Of a stretch of 64,000 nt of DNA, positions 50,680 through 59,718 are shown piece after piece. The translations under genes were made by a program, and so were the position numbers. This stretch comes from Anthropogastromicrobium sp050944455 (GTDB taxonomy: Bacteria > Bacillota > Clostridia > Lachnospirales > Lachnospiraceae): NCBI GenBank assembly GCA_050944455.1, contig JBMNRC010000012.1:1-64000 (forward strand), read 5' to 3'. The notes below the pieces were generated by a model. The model saw only the letters and a program-made list of their open reading frames with translations. It made no database searches and had not been told where the DNA came from. Every line of letters starts with the position of its first letter. The stretch's first letter is position 1.

Positions 50680-53448
50680 TGTTTTTTCCTCCTTCAGATT
50701 TTCTGTCCCGGATTCTTCCGAGGCTGCGGAACCGTCAGCCTCCCTGACGATTCCCCTGTAGGTGTAGCCGGCGTCGGTCACCGCTTTCTCAATGAGCGCG
50801 GGATCGACGTTCCTGCTCAGAACCGCCTTCGCCTCGGCGGCGCTGTGGTCCGCCTTGACTTCCAGCACTCCGTCCAGCGCCCCGACCGCCTTCTCAATCC
50901 TGGCCTCGCAGTGCTGGCACATCATGCCTTCAATTTTGATGGTTTCCCGGATCAGCGGAGCGCTGCAGGCCGGTCCGGCAGCCTGCGCGCCGCCGTAAAC
51001 AGCGGGCTGTCCGGAAGGCTGCTCCACGGGTTCCGCGGCTGACGCCGCTTTGGCGGACGCCGTCTCCGCCGCAGCCGGTTCCGCGGACGGCGTCTCCGCC
51101 GGAGCCGCCGCCTCGAGAACTCTTCCACGGCCGTCGGTCTGCGCCGGACGCCTGAGCTTTCTGTCATGCTTCGTGCTGTAGATATCGAACAGATTCAGGC
51201 GGAGCGCATTCAGGCACACGAAGACGCTGGAGCAGCTCATCGCCGCCGCGCCCCACATCGGCGTCATGCCAAGCCCCCAGCGGGAATACAGTCCGGCGGC
51301 CAGCGGAATCAGAAGCACGTTGTAGATCAGGGCCCAGAAAAGGTTCTCCACGATATCCCGGTAGGTCTGGCGGGACAGGCGGATGGCGGCCGCGGCGTCC
51401 GTGAGCCTGGATTTCATCAGGACCACGTCGGCGGCGTCGATCGCGACGTCCGTTCCCGCGCCGATGGCGATGCCGATATTCGCCCGCGTCAGCGCCGGGG
51501 CGTCGTTGATTCCGTCGCCGATCATGGCTGTCTTGCCCTTTTTCTGCAGGCGGCGGATGACTTCTTCCTTGCCGTCCGGAAGAACGCCCGCGACCACCTC
51601 GTCGACGCCCGCCTGGCGGCCGATGGCCTCGGCCGTGCGCTGATTGTCGCCGGTGAGCATGACCACATGGATTCCCATGTTCTTCATCTGGCGGATCGCC
51701 TCGGCGGAATCCTCCTTGATGGTATCCGCTACCGCGATGATTCCGAGGAGTTTCCCGTCCCTCGCGAAAAACAGAGGTGTTTTCCCCTGGCCGGAAAGTT
51801 CCTCAGCCTGCTTTTGCGCGGAAGCGGGGAGCTTTACCTGGCCCGTGATAAACCTGCGGTTTCCGCCGTAAAGGCGCGCTCCGTCCAGTACTGCCGTCAG
51901 GCCGCTTCCCGGAAGGGCGGAGAAATCCGTGACTTCCCGGACGGCCGTCCGGTGCTCCTGAGCGTAGTCCATCACAGCTTTCGCCAGCGGGTGCTCGCTC
52001 TTCTGCTCCAGGGCCGCCGCGGATTCGACCAGCTCCTGCTCCGTCACGCCGTCGGACGGAAGCAGGTCCGTCACCCTGGGAGTCCCGCTGGTGATCGTTC
52101 CGGTTTTGTCCAGCGCCACGATCTGCATGGTGCCGGTTTCCTGCAGCGACTCCGCGGTTTTGAACAGAATGCCGTTCTTCGCGCCGACGCCGTTGCCCAC
52201 CATGATCGCCACCGGAGTGGCAAGTCCCAGCGCGCACGGGCAGGACACGACAAGAACGGAAATCCCTCTCTGAAGGGAAAGCCCGACATTGCCTCCGCTG
52301 ACAAACAGCCAGATCACGATCACGGCAGCCGCGATCCCGATGACCGCGGGAACGAAATACCCGGAGATCGTATCCGCCAGCTTCGCAACCGGGGCTTTTG
52401 TAGCCGCCGCGTCGGAAACCATGCTGATAATCTGGGAAAGCGTGGTGTCCTCGCCGACCCTTGTGGCCCGGCATTTGAGGAAACCGCTCTGGTTGAGCGT
52501 CGCGCTGGAGACCGCGGAGCCCGGCTCTTTGTCGGCCGGAATGCTCTCGCCGGTCAGCGCCGCCTCGTTGACCGCGCTGTTTCCCTCCAGCACGACCCCG
52601 TCCACCGGGATGTTTTCGCCGGGGCGGACCACAAAAACATCGCCCTCGGCAACCTCATCGATCCCGACGGTCACTTCCTTCCCGTCCCGGATGACATTGG
52701 CCGTCTTCGGCGCCAGTTTCATCAGGCTTTTCAGGGCGTCGGTCGTGCGGCCTTTGGAATAGGATTCCAGGGTTTTGCCCACCGTGATCAGCGTCAGGAT
52801 CATCGCCGCCGATTCGAAGTAAAACTCGTTCATCACGGCCATCGCGGCCTGCGAGCCCTGACGGACCTGTACCCAGCTCATGTAAAAGAGCATCACGGTG
52901 CTGTACCCGAACGCCGTCCCGGAGCCGATCGCGACCAGGGCGTCCATGTTCGGGGCCCCGTGGAACAGGCTTTTGAAGCCGCTGATGAAAAATTTGCGGT
53001 TGATGATCATGATCACAATCGTCAGCAGCATCTGCAGAAGCCCGTTGGCCACCGGGTTTCCCTGCATGAACGGGGGAACCGGCCATCCCCACATATGGGC
53101 TCCTATGGAAAAATACATCAGGACGAGAAGAACCGCCACTGAACTCACCAGCCTCCGGATCATCCTGGGCGTGGTATGGTCCTCCAGGGCTTCCTCCTCC
53201 GCCTGCAGCTTCGCGCTTGCGCTGACGCCCGCGGATTTCTCCTGGAAATCCCTGAGCTTCGCCCCGTAGCCGGCGTCGGCCACCGCTTTCTCTATCGCTG
53301 TCTCGGAGGCCGTTCCTTCCACTCTCATGGAGTTGGTCAGAAGGCTTACCGATACACTCTTTACACCGGGGACTTTTCCCACGGCTTTTTCGACATGCGC
53401 CTGGCATGCCGCGCAGGTCATCCCTGTGACATCATAGGTCTGAGCCAT
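50467..53448 (-). CDS. copA: Copper-exporting P1B-type ATPase with two extra C-terminal heavy-metal-associated domains
   Basis: Pumps Cu+ out across the inner membrane. The 993-residue protein has an N-terminal HMA domain (GMTCAAC, residues 10-15), membrane helices, actuator TGES, the metal path C403-P-C405, phosphorylated D447 in DKTGT, TGDNQRT and GDGINDAP. After the last helices come an Ala/Pro/Glu linker (about 780-830), a second HMA domain (GMMCQHC, C844-C847) and a third (GMMCENC, C935-C938). CopA normally carries HMA domains only at the N-terminus. The start is ATG 53448, 9 bases after GGAGGG. An internal Shine-Dalgarno and ATG lie before the last domain. Confidence 0.95.
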   Translation of the reverse strand: MAQTYDVTGMTCAACQAHVEKAVGKVPGVKSVSVSLLTNSMRVEGTASETAIEKAVADAGYGAKLRDFQEKSAGVSASAKLQAEEEALEDHTTPRMIRRLVSSVAVLLVLMYFSIGAHMWGWPVPPFMQGNPVANGLLQMLLTIVIMIINRKFFISGFKSLFHGAPNMDALVAIGSGTAFGYSTVMLFYMSWVQVRQGSQAAMAVMNEFYFESAAMILTLITVGKTLESYSKGRTTDALKSLMKLAPKTANVIRDGKEVTVGIDEVAEGDVFVVRPGENIPVDGVVLEGNSAVNEAALTGESIPADKEPGSAVSSATLNQSGFLKCRATRVGEDTTLSQIISMVSDAAATKAPVAKLADTISGYFVPAVIGIAAAVIVIWLFVSGGNVGLSLQRGISVLVVSCPCALGLATPVAIMVGNGVGAKNGILFKTAESLQETGTMQIVALDKTGTITSGTPRVTDLLPSDGVTEQELVESAAALEQKSEHPLAKAVMDYAQEHRTAVREVTDFSALPGSGLTAVLDGARLYGGNRRFITGQVKLPASAQKQAEELSGQGKTPLFFARDGKLLGIIAVADTIKEDSAEAIRQMKNMGIHVVMLTGDNQRTAEAIGRQAGVDEVVAGVLPDGKEEVIRRLQKKGKTAMIGDGINDAPALTRANIGIAIGAGTDVAIDAADVVLMKSRLTDAAAAIRLSRQTYRDIVENLFWALIYNVLLIPLAAGLYSRWGLGMTPMWGAAAMSCSSVFVCLNALRLNLFDIYSTKHDRKLRRPAQTDGRGRVLEAAAPAETPSAEPAAAETASAKAASAAEPVEQPSGQPAVYGGAQAAGPACSAPLIRETIKIEGMMCQHCEARIEKAVGALDGVLEVKADHSAAEAKAVLSRNVDPALIEKAVTDAGYTYRGIVREADGSAASEESGTENLKEEKTMKETVKVNGMMCENCEKHVKKALEALPQVNSAEVSRVSGTAVLDLNAEVSEEAVKKAVADAGYEFAGIGQ

Positions 53449-53651
53449 GATCTGATCCCTCCTTTTTCTGATCTGCCGCGGTTTTGCTTCTCCGCCGCGG
53501 CGCCTCTGCAGCTTTTGCGAAAAACTTTCACTGTTTGTCTGCTGCCGCAGGTTTTCCGCCATTTTCTGCCGCTTCGCCGCGTTTTCGCCGGCGCCTCGGC
53601 GTCCTCCGGCTGTTTTGCGGATTTCTCCGGCCGTCCACGGGATGCCTGCCG

Positions 53652-54137
53652 TTATTTCATCACCTTCTGCAGCACCTTCACCAGTTCGTCGATCGACTCT
53701 TCTTTGCCCGCGCGGATGTCGTCCACCACGCAGGAGCGCAGATGCTGCGCCAGGAGTTCCTTATTGAAGCTGTTGAGCGCGCAGTTGACGGCGCTGACCT
53801 GGATCATGATATCCGGACAGTAGGCGTCGTTCGCCAGCATGGCCTCAATCCCGCGGATCTGCCCTTCGATTCTTTTCAGGCGGTTGGTGAGCTTGCGGAC
53901 TTCCTCCGGCGTCCTGCGCTTCCGGCGGTTCCCGCAGTCGCAGACGCTGCCTTCGCCTTCCTGTTCCGCTTCCTCAGCTGTCTCGGTATCCAGGTTTCCC
54001 TCATCCGCCGCGCAGCAGCAGGGCTTCTGTACCTGGTCTTTCGTTTCTTCCTTCACCGGATCAGTGTCTTCCGCCGGATCAGTATTTTTCTCTGCCGGAT
54101 CGGGATTCACCCTTTCCTGTCTGCTTTCATCAGTCAT
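53652..54137 (-). CDS. csoR: CsoR-family copper-sensing repressor with cysteine-rich N-terminal extension
   Basis: DNA-binding repressor released by Cu+. The core (residues 77-161) has the CsoR metal set C107 in DAYCPDI, H132 and C136 in AQHLRSC, matching the copper-type family. An acidic N-terminal extension of about 75 residues, with C40-C42 in KPCCCAADEG and C66/C68 in SVCDCGNRRK, is not part of the usual family. It could bind copper itself. AAAGGAG precedes ATG 54137. It is followed after 203 bp by copA. Operators flank its own promoter. Confidence 0.9.
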   Translation of the reverse strand: MTDESRQERVNPDPAEKNTDPAEDTDPVKEETKDQVQKPCCCAADEGNLDTETAEEAEQEGEGSVCDCGNRRKRRTPEEVRKLTNRLKRIEGQIRGIEAMLANDAYCPDIMIQVSAVNCALNSFNKELLAQHLRSCVVDDIRAGKEESIDELVKVLQKVMK

Positions 54138-54153
54138 CCTCTTCTCCTTTCAG

Positions 54154-54170
54154 ATACCTCGTGGAGGTAT
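54154..54170 (-). promoter_or_regulatory. CsoR-type operator 2
   Basis: ATACCTC-GTG-GAGGTAT, 7 bp inverted repeat arms with a 3 bp centre, between the transcript start and the csoR ribosome site. The same arm length and spacing as operator 1; centres 39 bp apart. Confidence 0.7.
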
Positions 54171-54187
54171 TCCTGATGCCAGTTCCT

Positions 54188-54216
54188 ATCTTATACCCCC
54201 TTGGGGTATTTGTCAA
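54188..54216 (-). promoter_or_regulatory. csoR-copA promoter with operator 1 in its spacer
   Basis: On the minus strand TTGACA (54216-54211), 17 bp spacer, TAAGAT (54193-54188). The spacer is filled by ATACCCC-AAG-GGGGTAT (54193-54209), a CsoR-type palindrome, so repressor binding would block RNA polymerase. Confidence 0.88.
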
Positions 54217-54268
54217 ATATTTTTTGAAGATTTTTCCGGAAGATCGCGCAGCGAATACCGCAGGATAG

Positions 54269-54314
54269 CAAAAAGCCATATCCCCGGAAGCTCACTCCCG
54301 AAAATATGGCTGGC
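54269..54314 (-). terminator. Terminator of the MATE transporter gene
   Basis: On the minus strand AGCCATAT...ATATGGCT followed by TTTTGC, with an outer AAAAGCC/GGCTTTT pair set available on the other strand. It stands between the MATE gene and the csoR promoter. Confidence 0.75.
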
Positions 54315-54433
54315 TTTTCGCAAAATCAGATTCTGTGCCGGATCATCCCGTCAGTCCGCGGAGCTGTTCCGCTTCTTCCCGGTCTTTCTCTGCCGCCCTG
54401 AGCCCGGTTTTTTGGCTCTCCAGTCTTTCTCCG

Positions 54434-55864
54434 TCACTTTGCGTCGTCTGTCCTGCCCGAACCGGAACCCGTGTGAAGTTTTGCAAGATTCTGAACCCAG
54501 ATTCCCTTTTTCACCAGGATGAAGCCGATCAGGCACTTGATCAGCTCCGTGGACTGAACCAGCGCATACATCGGCAGGATGGGAAGGTCCGTGCAGCGGA
54601 CAAGAAACATCAGGAACGGGATGCTGGCGATCCAGACGAACGCGCTGTCGAACAGGAAGGTGATCAGCGTCTTCCCGCCGGACCGGATTGTAAAATAGCA
54701 GGCGTTTTCAAACGCGTACATCGGCGAGAAGGCTCCCGCAATCATGATCAGACCGGAAGCCATGTGCCGCACTTCCTCCGTGGTGTTGTAGATCCGCGGG
54801 AAGAACGGCGCTATCGCGATCTCCAGAAGGCCGGTGCCTACGCAAAGCGTCGTGGAGAAAAAGATCAGTTTGCGCGCGTAATCCCGGGCTTTTTCCATCT
54901 CCCCCGCCCCGAGCAGCTGTCCGAGGATAATCGCGATCGCGTTTCCCATCGCGATGAACGCGATGTTGAATACATTGGAGATGGTCTGGGAGATGTTGAG
55001 CGCGGCGATGACGGTCAGCCCGCGCAGGGAGTAGTTCTGCGTGAGCACGGTCATACCGCCGGCCCACAGCGTCTCGTTGGCCAGCAGCGGAGCTCCCTTG
55101 ACCGCCATCGTCTTCGCCAGCTTCAACGGAACCTTCGGGCTCCGGTACACTCCGACGATGTATCTGTTGCGATCGGCGTGCCTGTGCGTCCAGATCACCA
55201 GGATGCCGAGCTCCACAAAGCGGGAAATCACGGTAGCCGCCGCGGCTCCGGGAGCGCCGTAAGCCGGCGCGCCGAGTTTTCCGTAAATCAGCACCCAGTT
55301 GCCGAACAGGTTGACCAGAACCGCGGCAATTCCCGCGTTCATCGGGACAACCGTCTCGCCGGTTTCACGCAGCGTCCCGGAATACACCTGCGCGATCGCG
55401 AAGGGAACAATGCCCAGCAGCATGACCTGCAGGTAGGAGTGCGCCCAATGGAAGGTATCCTCAACGTCAGCCGCGCTGCCGTCGCCCTTGAGGAAGGTCC
55501 GGATCAGGGTGTCCCCTCCGAAGCAGAAAATCAGGATCCCGATCAGGGAGAGCGCCAGCGAGATATAGAGTTTGAAGCGGAACGTGTAACGCACGGCCTC
55601 GTCGTCCCCGCTGCCGTAAAACTGCGCGGTGAAAATGCCGATGCCGGCCAGCCCGCCGAACACGCACAGATTGAAGACAAACAGCAGCTGGTTGACGACG
55701 GAAACGCCCGACATCTGGTTGGTCCCGACGAGACCGATCATGATGTTGTCCAGCATGGATACGAAGTTGGTGATTCCATTCTGGACCATGATGGGAACCG
55801 CTACGCCCAGGACATACTGATAAAATTTCCGGTCACCGATCAGCCGGTGTTTCTGGTTCTGCAT
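54434..55864 (-). CDS. MATE-family efflux transporter
   Basis: A 476-residue protein with 12 hydrophobic helices in two similar halves, as in MATE drug/cation antiporters. Typical blocks are VAVPIMVQNGITNFVSMLDNIMIGLVG, FVFNLCVFGGLAGIGIFTAQFYG and GNAIAIILGQLLGAG. Substrate unknown. ATG 55864 follows AAAGGAA at about 12 bases. It ends TGSGSGRTDDAK. Separated from csoR by a terminator, so copper control is not implied. Confidence 0.9.
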   Translation of the reverse strand: MQNQKHRLIGDRKFYQYVLGVAVPIMVQNGITNFVSMLDNIMIGLVGTNQMSGVSVVNQLLFVFNLCVFGGLAGIGIFTAQFYGSGDDEAVRYTFRFKLYISLALSLIGILIFCFGGDTLIRTFLKGDGSAADVEDTFHWAHSYLQVMLLGIVPFAIAQVYSGTLRETGETVVPMNAGIAAVLVNLFGNWVLIYGKLGAPAYGAPGAAAATVISRFVELGILVIWTHRHADRNRYIVGVYRSPKVPLKLAKTMAVKGAPLLANETLWAGGMTVLTQNYSLRGLTVIAALNISQTISNVFNIAFIAMGNAIAIILGQLLGAGEMEKARDYARKLIFFSTTLCVGTGLLEIAIAPFFPRIYNTTEEVRHMASGLIMIAGAFSPMYAFENACYFTIRSGGKTLITFLFDSAFVWIASIPFLMFLVRCTDLPILPMYALVQSTELIKCLIGFILVKKGIWVQNLAKLHTGSGSGRTDDAK

Positions 55865-55995
55865 AAAGCAACAATTCCTTTCTGTCTGTCTGTTCTCTGG
55901 TATTCTCCTGATATTTTGATTTTTTTCCTTCAGATGGCGGAACTGATGGCCAAAGCTTTCCGCCGCGATTCTCTGTCCCGTTTTTCAGCGGCCGG

Positions 55996-56943
55996 TCAGA
56001 TGCAGATCTCCGCCTCCCGGAAAAACTCATTGACCGCCGCTGTATACCCGTCCCGCGACGAAGCCTGCCGGATCCGCCGCAGGGCCTTTTCTCCTCCGCT
56101 GAAGCTCTGCGAAAGATAGCCCCACTGCTGTTTCAGTTTGTCCAGGCACGAATTGAACTCCGGGATCTCCCTCAGCTGGTTTTCGGTATAGCGCTCCATC
56201 CACTCGCGGGCCTCGGCCGCGGTGAGTTTCGCGCCTCCCCTGATTTCGCGCACAAGGGCCGGGTTGCGCAGAAGCCCCCGGCCGATCATGACGCACTCAA
56301 GGCCCGGGAATCCGGCTTCCATTGCCGCCGCGTCAGCCGGCGTCCGCACGTCCCCGTTATAGACAAGCGGGATCCTGCTGTGCCCGAAGGCATACCGGAA
56401 GGCGTCCAGGTCCGGCTGTCCCGCGTACTGCTGTTTCTGTGTACGCGGATGAAGAATCCAGCTGCTCAGCGGATACCGGTTCAGCAGTTCCGTGAGCGCC
56501 GGGAGGCCGGAGGAGCCGCCGGGCCCGAGCCGTGTCTTGACAGAAAGGCGGACCCGGGCGGATACCGCGGATTCAAAAAAGCCGGAAAGAAGCGCTTCCA
56601 GCCGCTCCGGCTCCGCCAGCAGGGCGGCTCCGCGGTGTTTTTTCACAACCGTTCCGGAGGGGCACCCGAGATTGAGGTTGACCTCCCGGTAACCGTATCT
56701 CTCCAGCATTTCACACGCCGCGGCCAGTTCGTCCGCCCGGTTGGTCATCACCTGGGGAATGAGAGGGACGCCCTTGTTGTTCTCCGGCAGCAAATCCCTT
56801 TTCTCCCGCGCTCTCAGTCTCAGAGCCGGATTCAGCTCGATGAATGCCGTATAGTAGGCGTCGATCCCGGGAAACATCTCATGATGGGTATTCCGGAACG
56901 GATACCCCGTAACGCCTTCCATCGGCGCGAAAACATACTGCAA
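55996..56943 (-). CDS. dus: tRNA-dihydrouridine synthase
   Basis: FMN enzyme that reduces uridines in the tRNA D-loop. The 315-residue TIM-barrel protein has APMEGVTGYPFR, PLIPQVMTN, the catalytic cysteine in NLNLGCPSG, SVKTRLG, RTQKQQYAG and YNGDVRTPADA with GRGLLRNP. TTG at 56943 is the start, 5 bases after GGAGG; no ATG gives the family N-terminus MQYVFAPMEG. It is the second gene in this window with a TTG start. Confidence 0.92.
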   Translation of the reverse strand: MQYVFAPMEGVTGYPFRNTHHEMFPGIDAYYTAFIELNPALRLRAREKRDLLPENNKGVPLIPQVMTNRADELAAACEMLERYGYREVNLNLGCPSGTVVKKHRGAALLAEPERLEALLSGFFESAVSARVRLSVKTRLGPGGSSGLPALTELLNRYPLSSWILHPRTQKQQYAGQPDLDAFRYAFGHSRIPLVYNGDVRTPADAAAMEAGFPGLECVMIGRGLLRNPALVREIRGGAKLTAAEAREWMERYTENQLREIPEFNSCLDKLKQQWGYLSQSFSGGEKALRRIRQASSRDGYTAAVNEFFREAEICI

Positions 56944-57055
56944 GGAAACCTCCTCTGCCGGCGGTGCCGCCGGACGGGCGCGCGGGCTTCAGGTTCAGAC
57001 TTTCCCGGACGTGTATATGTCGGCTGTCCGCAAAATAGCCTGTACAGGCAATTTC

Positions 57056-59326
57056 TCAGTCTTCCCCGGACGCGTAAATGATGGACTGCAGCGTGGGGAT
57101 GGTGTAGCTCATATCCGGAATCAGGATCTCATTGCTGATCGTATAATATCCGTCAAACGGAATCCTGACCTCCTCCAGGTCCCAGCTGAGATAAGACGAA
57201 AGCTTCATCACCTGGCTCAGAATCTCATTGCTGTCCATGTTATGAGTAATGTATGGCAGAACGGTATAGATGAAATTCGCGGCTTCCGTGACGCCCATGC
57301 TCTTCAGGCTGGAAAAGAGTGACGACAGGACCTCTCGCTGTCTGGAGGTCCGCTCGAAATCGGAATTGCCGACATAGCGGATTCTTGCGTAGGCGACCGC
57401 CTGCTCCCCGTCCAGATGCGTCAGGCTTCCGTCGTCGCTGCCCGTCAGACCCATATCCAGGTAAGAGGCTTCGGCGTTGCTGAGCTGAACGTCGACGCCG
57501 CCGGCGAGGTCGATGATCTCCGCCAGGGAATTGAAATCCACCGACGCGTAGTTGTCTATCTGTACCCCGTAATTGGACTCCAGCGTCGATACCAGAAGAG
57601 GGCCTCCGCCGATAGCGTGGGCCGCGTTCAGTTTGCGGACGCCGACTCCCTCAATATCCGCGTAAAGGTCGCGCATGAACGAAGTCATGTAGATCGTATC
57701 GGTGTACGAATTGAACGTCAGGAGGATCATCGCGTCGGAATTGCCGTACCAGTTGTCCTGGCGGCGGTCGGAGCCGATCAGGAGCAGGTTGAACGTTTTT
57801 TCCGCAACCGTCTGCTGGCTCGCGTCCATGGACGGCGTATCGGCGACCTCAACCGCGATGGCGCTTTCCTCCTCCGGGGAGAGCGTAGCTATATCGGCAG
57901 TTTCATTTTCAGCATCTTCCGCCGAACCGTATTCCGCGTAAATCACGCCGGTATTGACGGTCACATCAGAGTCGGGGACGTAATTCATTCTCCCGACAAC
58001 AACCCGGAAAGCCGCATACAGAGCCGCGGCCAGGATTGCCAGGATAATCAGGATGATCAGGATGACTTTGAGGAAGGTATGCTTCTTTTTCCCCTTTCCG
58101 CGTCTGCCCGATCCATGCTTCCCGCCGGAATCATCCCCGCTGCCGTTATTCCCGGCGGCCTCCGGTCCACCGGCCTCATCCGGGTATTTCCCGTCGGCAG
58201 GTCCGGATCCCCCGGATCTGTCCGGATTCCCCGGGTTTTCGGGCTCCCCGCTGTTCCCGTTTCCGCCTTTTTCGGAATGATCCGCTTCCGCGTCCCGGGA
58301 AAGCAGGCCGCTGTCCGCCTGGCTGTCACTTCCGGCAGCCGTCTCCTGTTCCGCCTTGCCCGCCGGGCCTGCGTCCGCTTCTTCCTCGGTCTGAGAATCC
58401 CCGGGTTCCGGCCGCCTGAAGCCGTCCCCGTCATTTTCTGAAGTTTCCGGCTCAGCTGCGGCGACGTGATCTCCGCCATCACCGGAATTCTCACCCGCTG
58501 TGATTTCTCCGGCAGAATTCCCTGAGCAGACTCCTGCACTGTCTTCCGCGCCGTCAGGATTTTCGCCCGCAGCTTCACCGGAAATTTCCCCGGGGCTGTT
58601 CTGCGCGGCCGCAGGGTTTTCGCCCGCGGAGCCGGCTTCGGCAGTTTCGTCTCCCTGTGCCGCATCCGGCTCTTCGACGATCGTGCCGTCGGCCATGATC
58701 ATTTTTCTTCTGATTCTTCTGGCAGGCTTCCCTGTTGAAGGTCTGGAAAAAGCGCTGTTTTCTGAAGTTTCCCCGGCAGAATTCCCGGCAGCCGCTCCCG
58801 CGGGTTCCGCTGTCTGTCCCACGGTTTTCTCCGCTTCCCCCGCGGAGTTTCCGCTTTCCGCTGCCGATGGCTCAGCGGCCTCTTCCGCGGTACTTTCCGC
58901 CGCGGACTCCTCCGCTTCTCCCGCGGAGTTTCCGCCGGATATCCCTGCTGATTGCCCGGCATCCTCTTCTGCCGCTGACGGCTCCGCTGTTTCTTCAGCA
59001 GAGTTTTCATCAGCCTCCATGGCAACCTGCTCAACGTCATTTTCCCCAGGGATTTCTGCGGCGTGTACAGCATCGCCCTGCTCAGGATTCACCTCTGTTT
59101 TTTCCGCGGTTTCATTGTTCTCACCGGCCCGTTCCGCTGTTTCCCCGTTAACTCCGGCCTGGTCCGCCTCCGCGTTTTCGCCGGCGTCTGCGGTCTGCTC
59201 CGCGGGCTGCCCGTCCGGTCCGGTTTCATCGTCCGCATCGACATCCACTATATTGTCAGCGTACCGGGAAAATCTTTCGTCCCGCCTGTAGACTGTGCCT
59301 TCCCGGCCTTTCTCATTATCGTTCAT
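57056..59326 (-). CDS. LytR-CpsA-Psr family cell-wall glycopolymer ligase with a large acidic N-terminal domain
   Basis: Transfers undecaprenyl-linked glycopolymers to peptidoglycan outside the membrane. The membrane helix (LKVILIILIILAILAAALYAAFRVVV, about residues 415-440) is followed by the LCP domain: NLLLIGSDRR, DAMILLTF, SFMRDLYADIEGVG, NAAHAIGGGP and YARIRYVGNSDFERTSRQREV. Before the helix is an unusual cytosolic region of about 410 residues, rich in Glu, Ala, Gly and Asn, with GNSAGE-like repeats. ATG 59326 is the start; GTG 59329 is an alternative. The glf/rfb pathway could supply one of its glycopolymers, but that is speculative. Confidence 0.9.
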   Translation of the reverse strand: MNDNEKGREGTVYRRDERFSRYADNIVDVDADDETGPDGQPAEQTADAGENAEADQAGVNGETAERAGENNETAEKTEVNPEQGDAVHAAEIPGENDVEQVAMEADENSAEETAEPSAAEEDAGQSAGISGGNSAGEAEESAAESTAEEAAEPSAAESGNSAGEAEKTVGQTAEPAGAAAGNSAGETSENSAFSRPSTGKPARRIRRKMIMADGTIVEEPDAAQGDETAEAGSAGENPAAAQNSPGEISGEAAGENPDGAEDSAGVCSGNSAGEITAGENSGDGGDHVAAAEPETSENDGDGFRRPEPGDSQTEEEADAGPAGKAEQETAAGSDSQADSGLLSRDAEADHSEKGGNGNSGEPENPGNPDRSGGSGPADGKYPDEAGGPEAAGNNGSGDDSGGKHGSGRRGKGKKKHTFLKVILIILIILAILAAALYAAFRVVVGRMNYVPDSDVTVNTGVIYAEYGSAEDAENETADIATLSPEEESAIAVEVADTPSMDASQQTVAEKTFNLLLIGSDRRQDNWYGNSDAMILLTFNSYTDTIYMTSFMRDLYADIEGVGVRKLNAAHAIGGGPLLVSTLESNYGVQIDNYASVDFNSLAEIIDLAGGVDVQLSNAEASYLDMGLTGSDDGSLTHLDGEQAVAYARIRYVGNSDFERTSRQREVLSSLFSSLKSMGVTEAANFIYTVLPYITHNMDSNEILSQVMKLSSYLSWDLEEVRIPFDGYYTISNEILIPDMSYTIPTLQSIIYASGED

Positions 59327-59454
59327 CACTTACCCCGCCCTGATTCCTCTGATTAATCCTGTTCTGCTCCGGTTTATCCCCCGGCTGTCCGTTTCGTGCG
59401 TTTTTGATGGTTATCCAATATTTTCCTCCGGCAGCCGCGGCCGGAGTCTGTGAT

Positions 59455-59484
59455 ATTATAATCCACGGCAATTTTGCCCGTCAA
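59455..59484 (-). promoter_or_regulatory. Promoter of the LCP gene
   Basis: On the minus strand TTGACG (59484-59479), 18 bp spacer, TATAAT (59460-59455), leaving a leader of about 120 nt. No other feature is seen in 59485-59655. Confidence 0.8.
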
Positions 59485-59655
59485 CTCGTTCTGTCGGCGG
59501 ATTCCAACGCGGGCGCCGAATTACAGCGGCGCTGCCCGGTCCGGGCATGCGGATTCCCGCGCGGTGCCGGAAATGCGCGCTCCGCGGGGCTGCTTCCGGC
59601 AGGCGGCAAACCGGGCGCCGCGGGATCATCCGGAACTTCCGGGACAGGAAGCCGC

Positions 59656-59695
59656 AAAACAGCCGGGGCAGACGATTTTCATCTGTCCCGGCTGT
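59656..59695 (-). terminator. Terminator of the ior operon
   Basis: On the minus strand ACAGCCGGGACAGA pairs with TCTGCCCCGGCTGT (one mismatch), then TTTTGC. It lies 24 bp past the iorB stop. Confidence 0.8.
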
Positions 59696-59718
59696 TCGAT
59701 TGATTCAGTTTATGGAGG

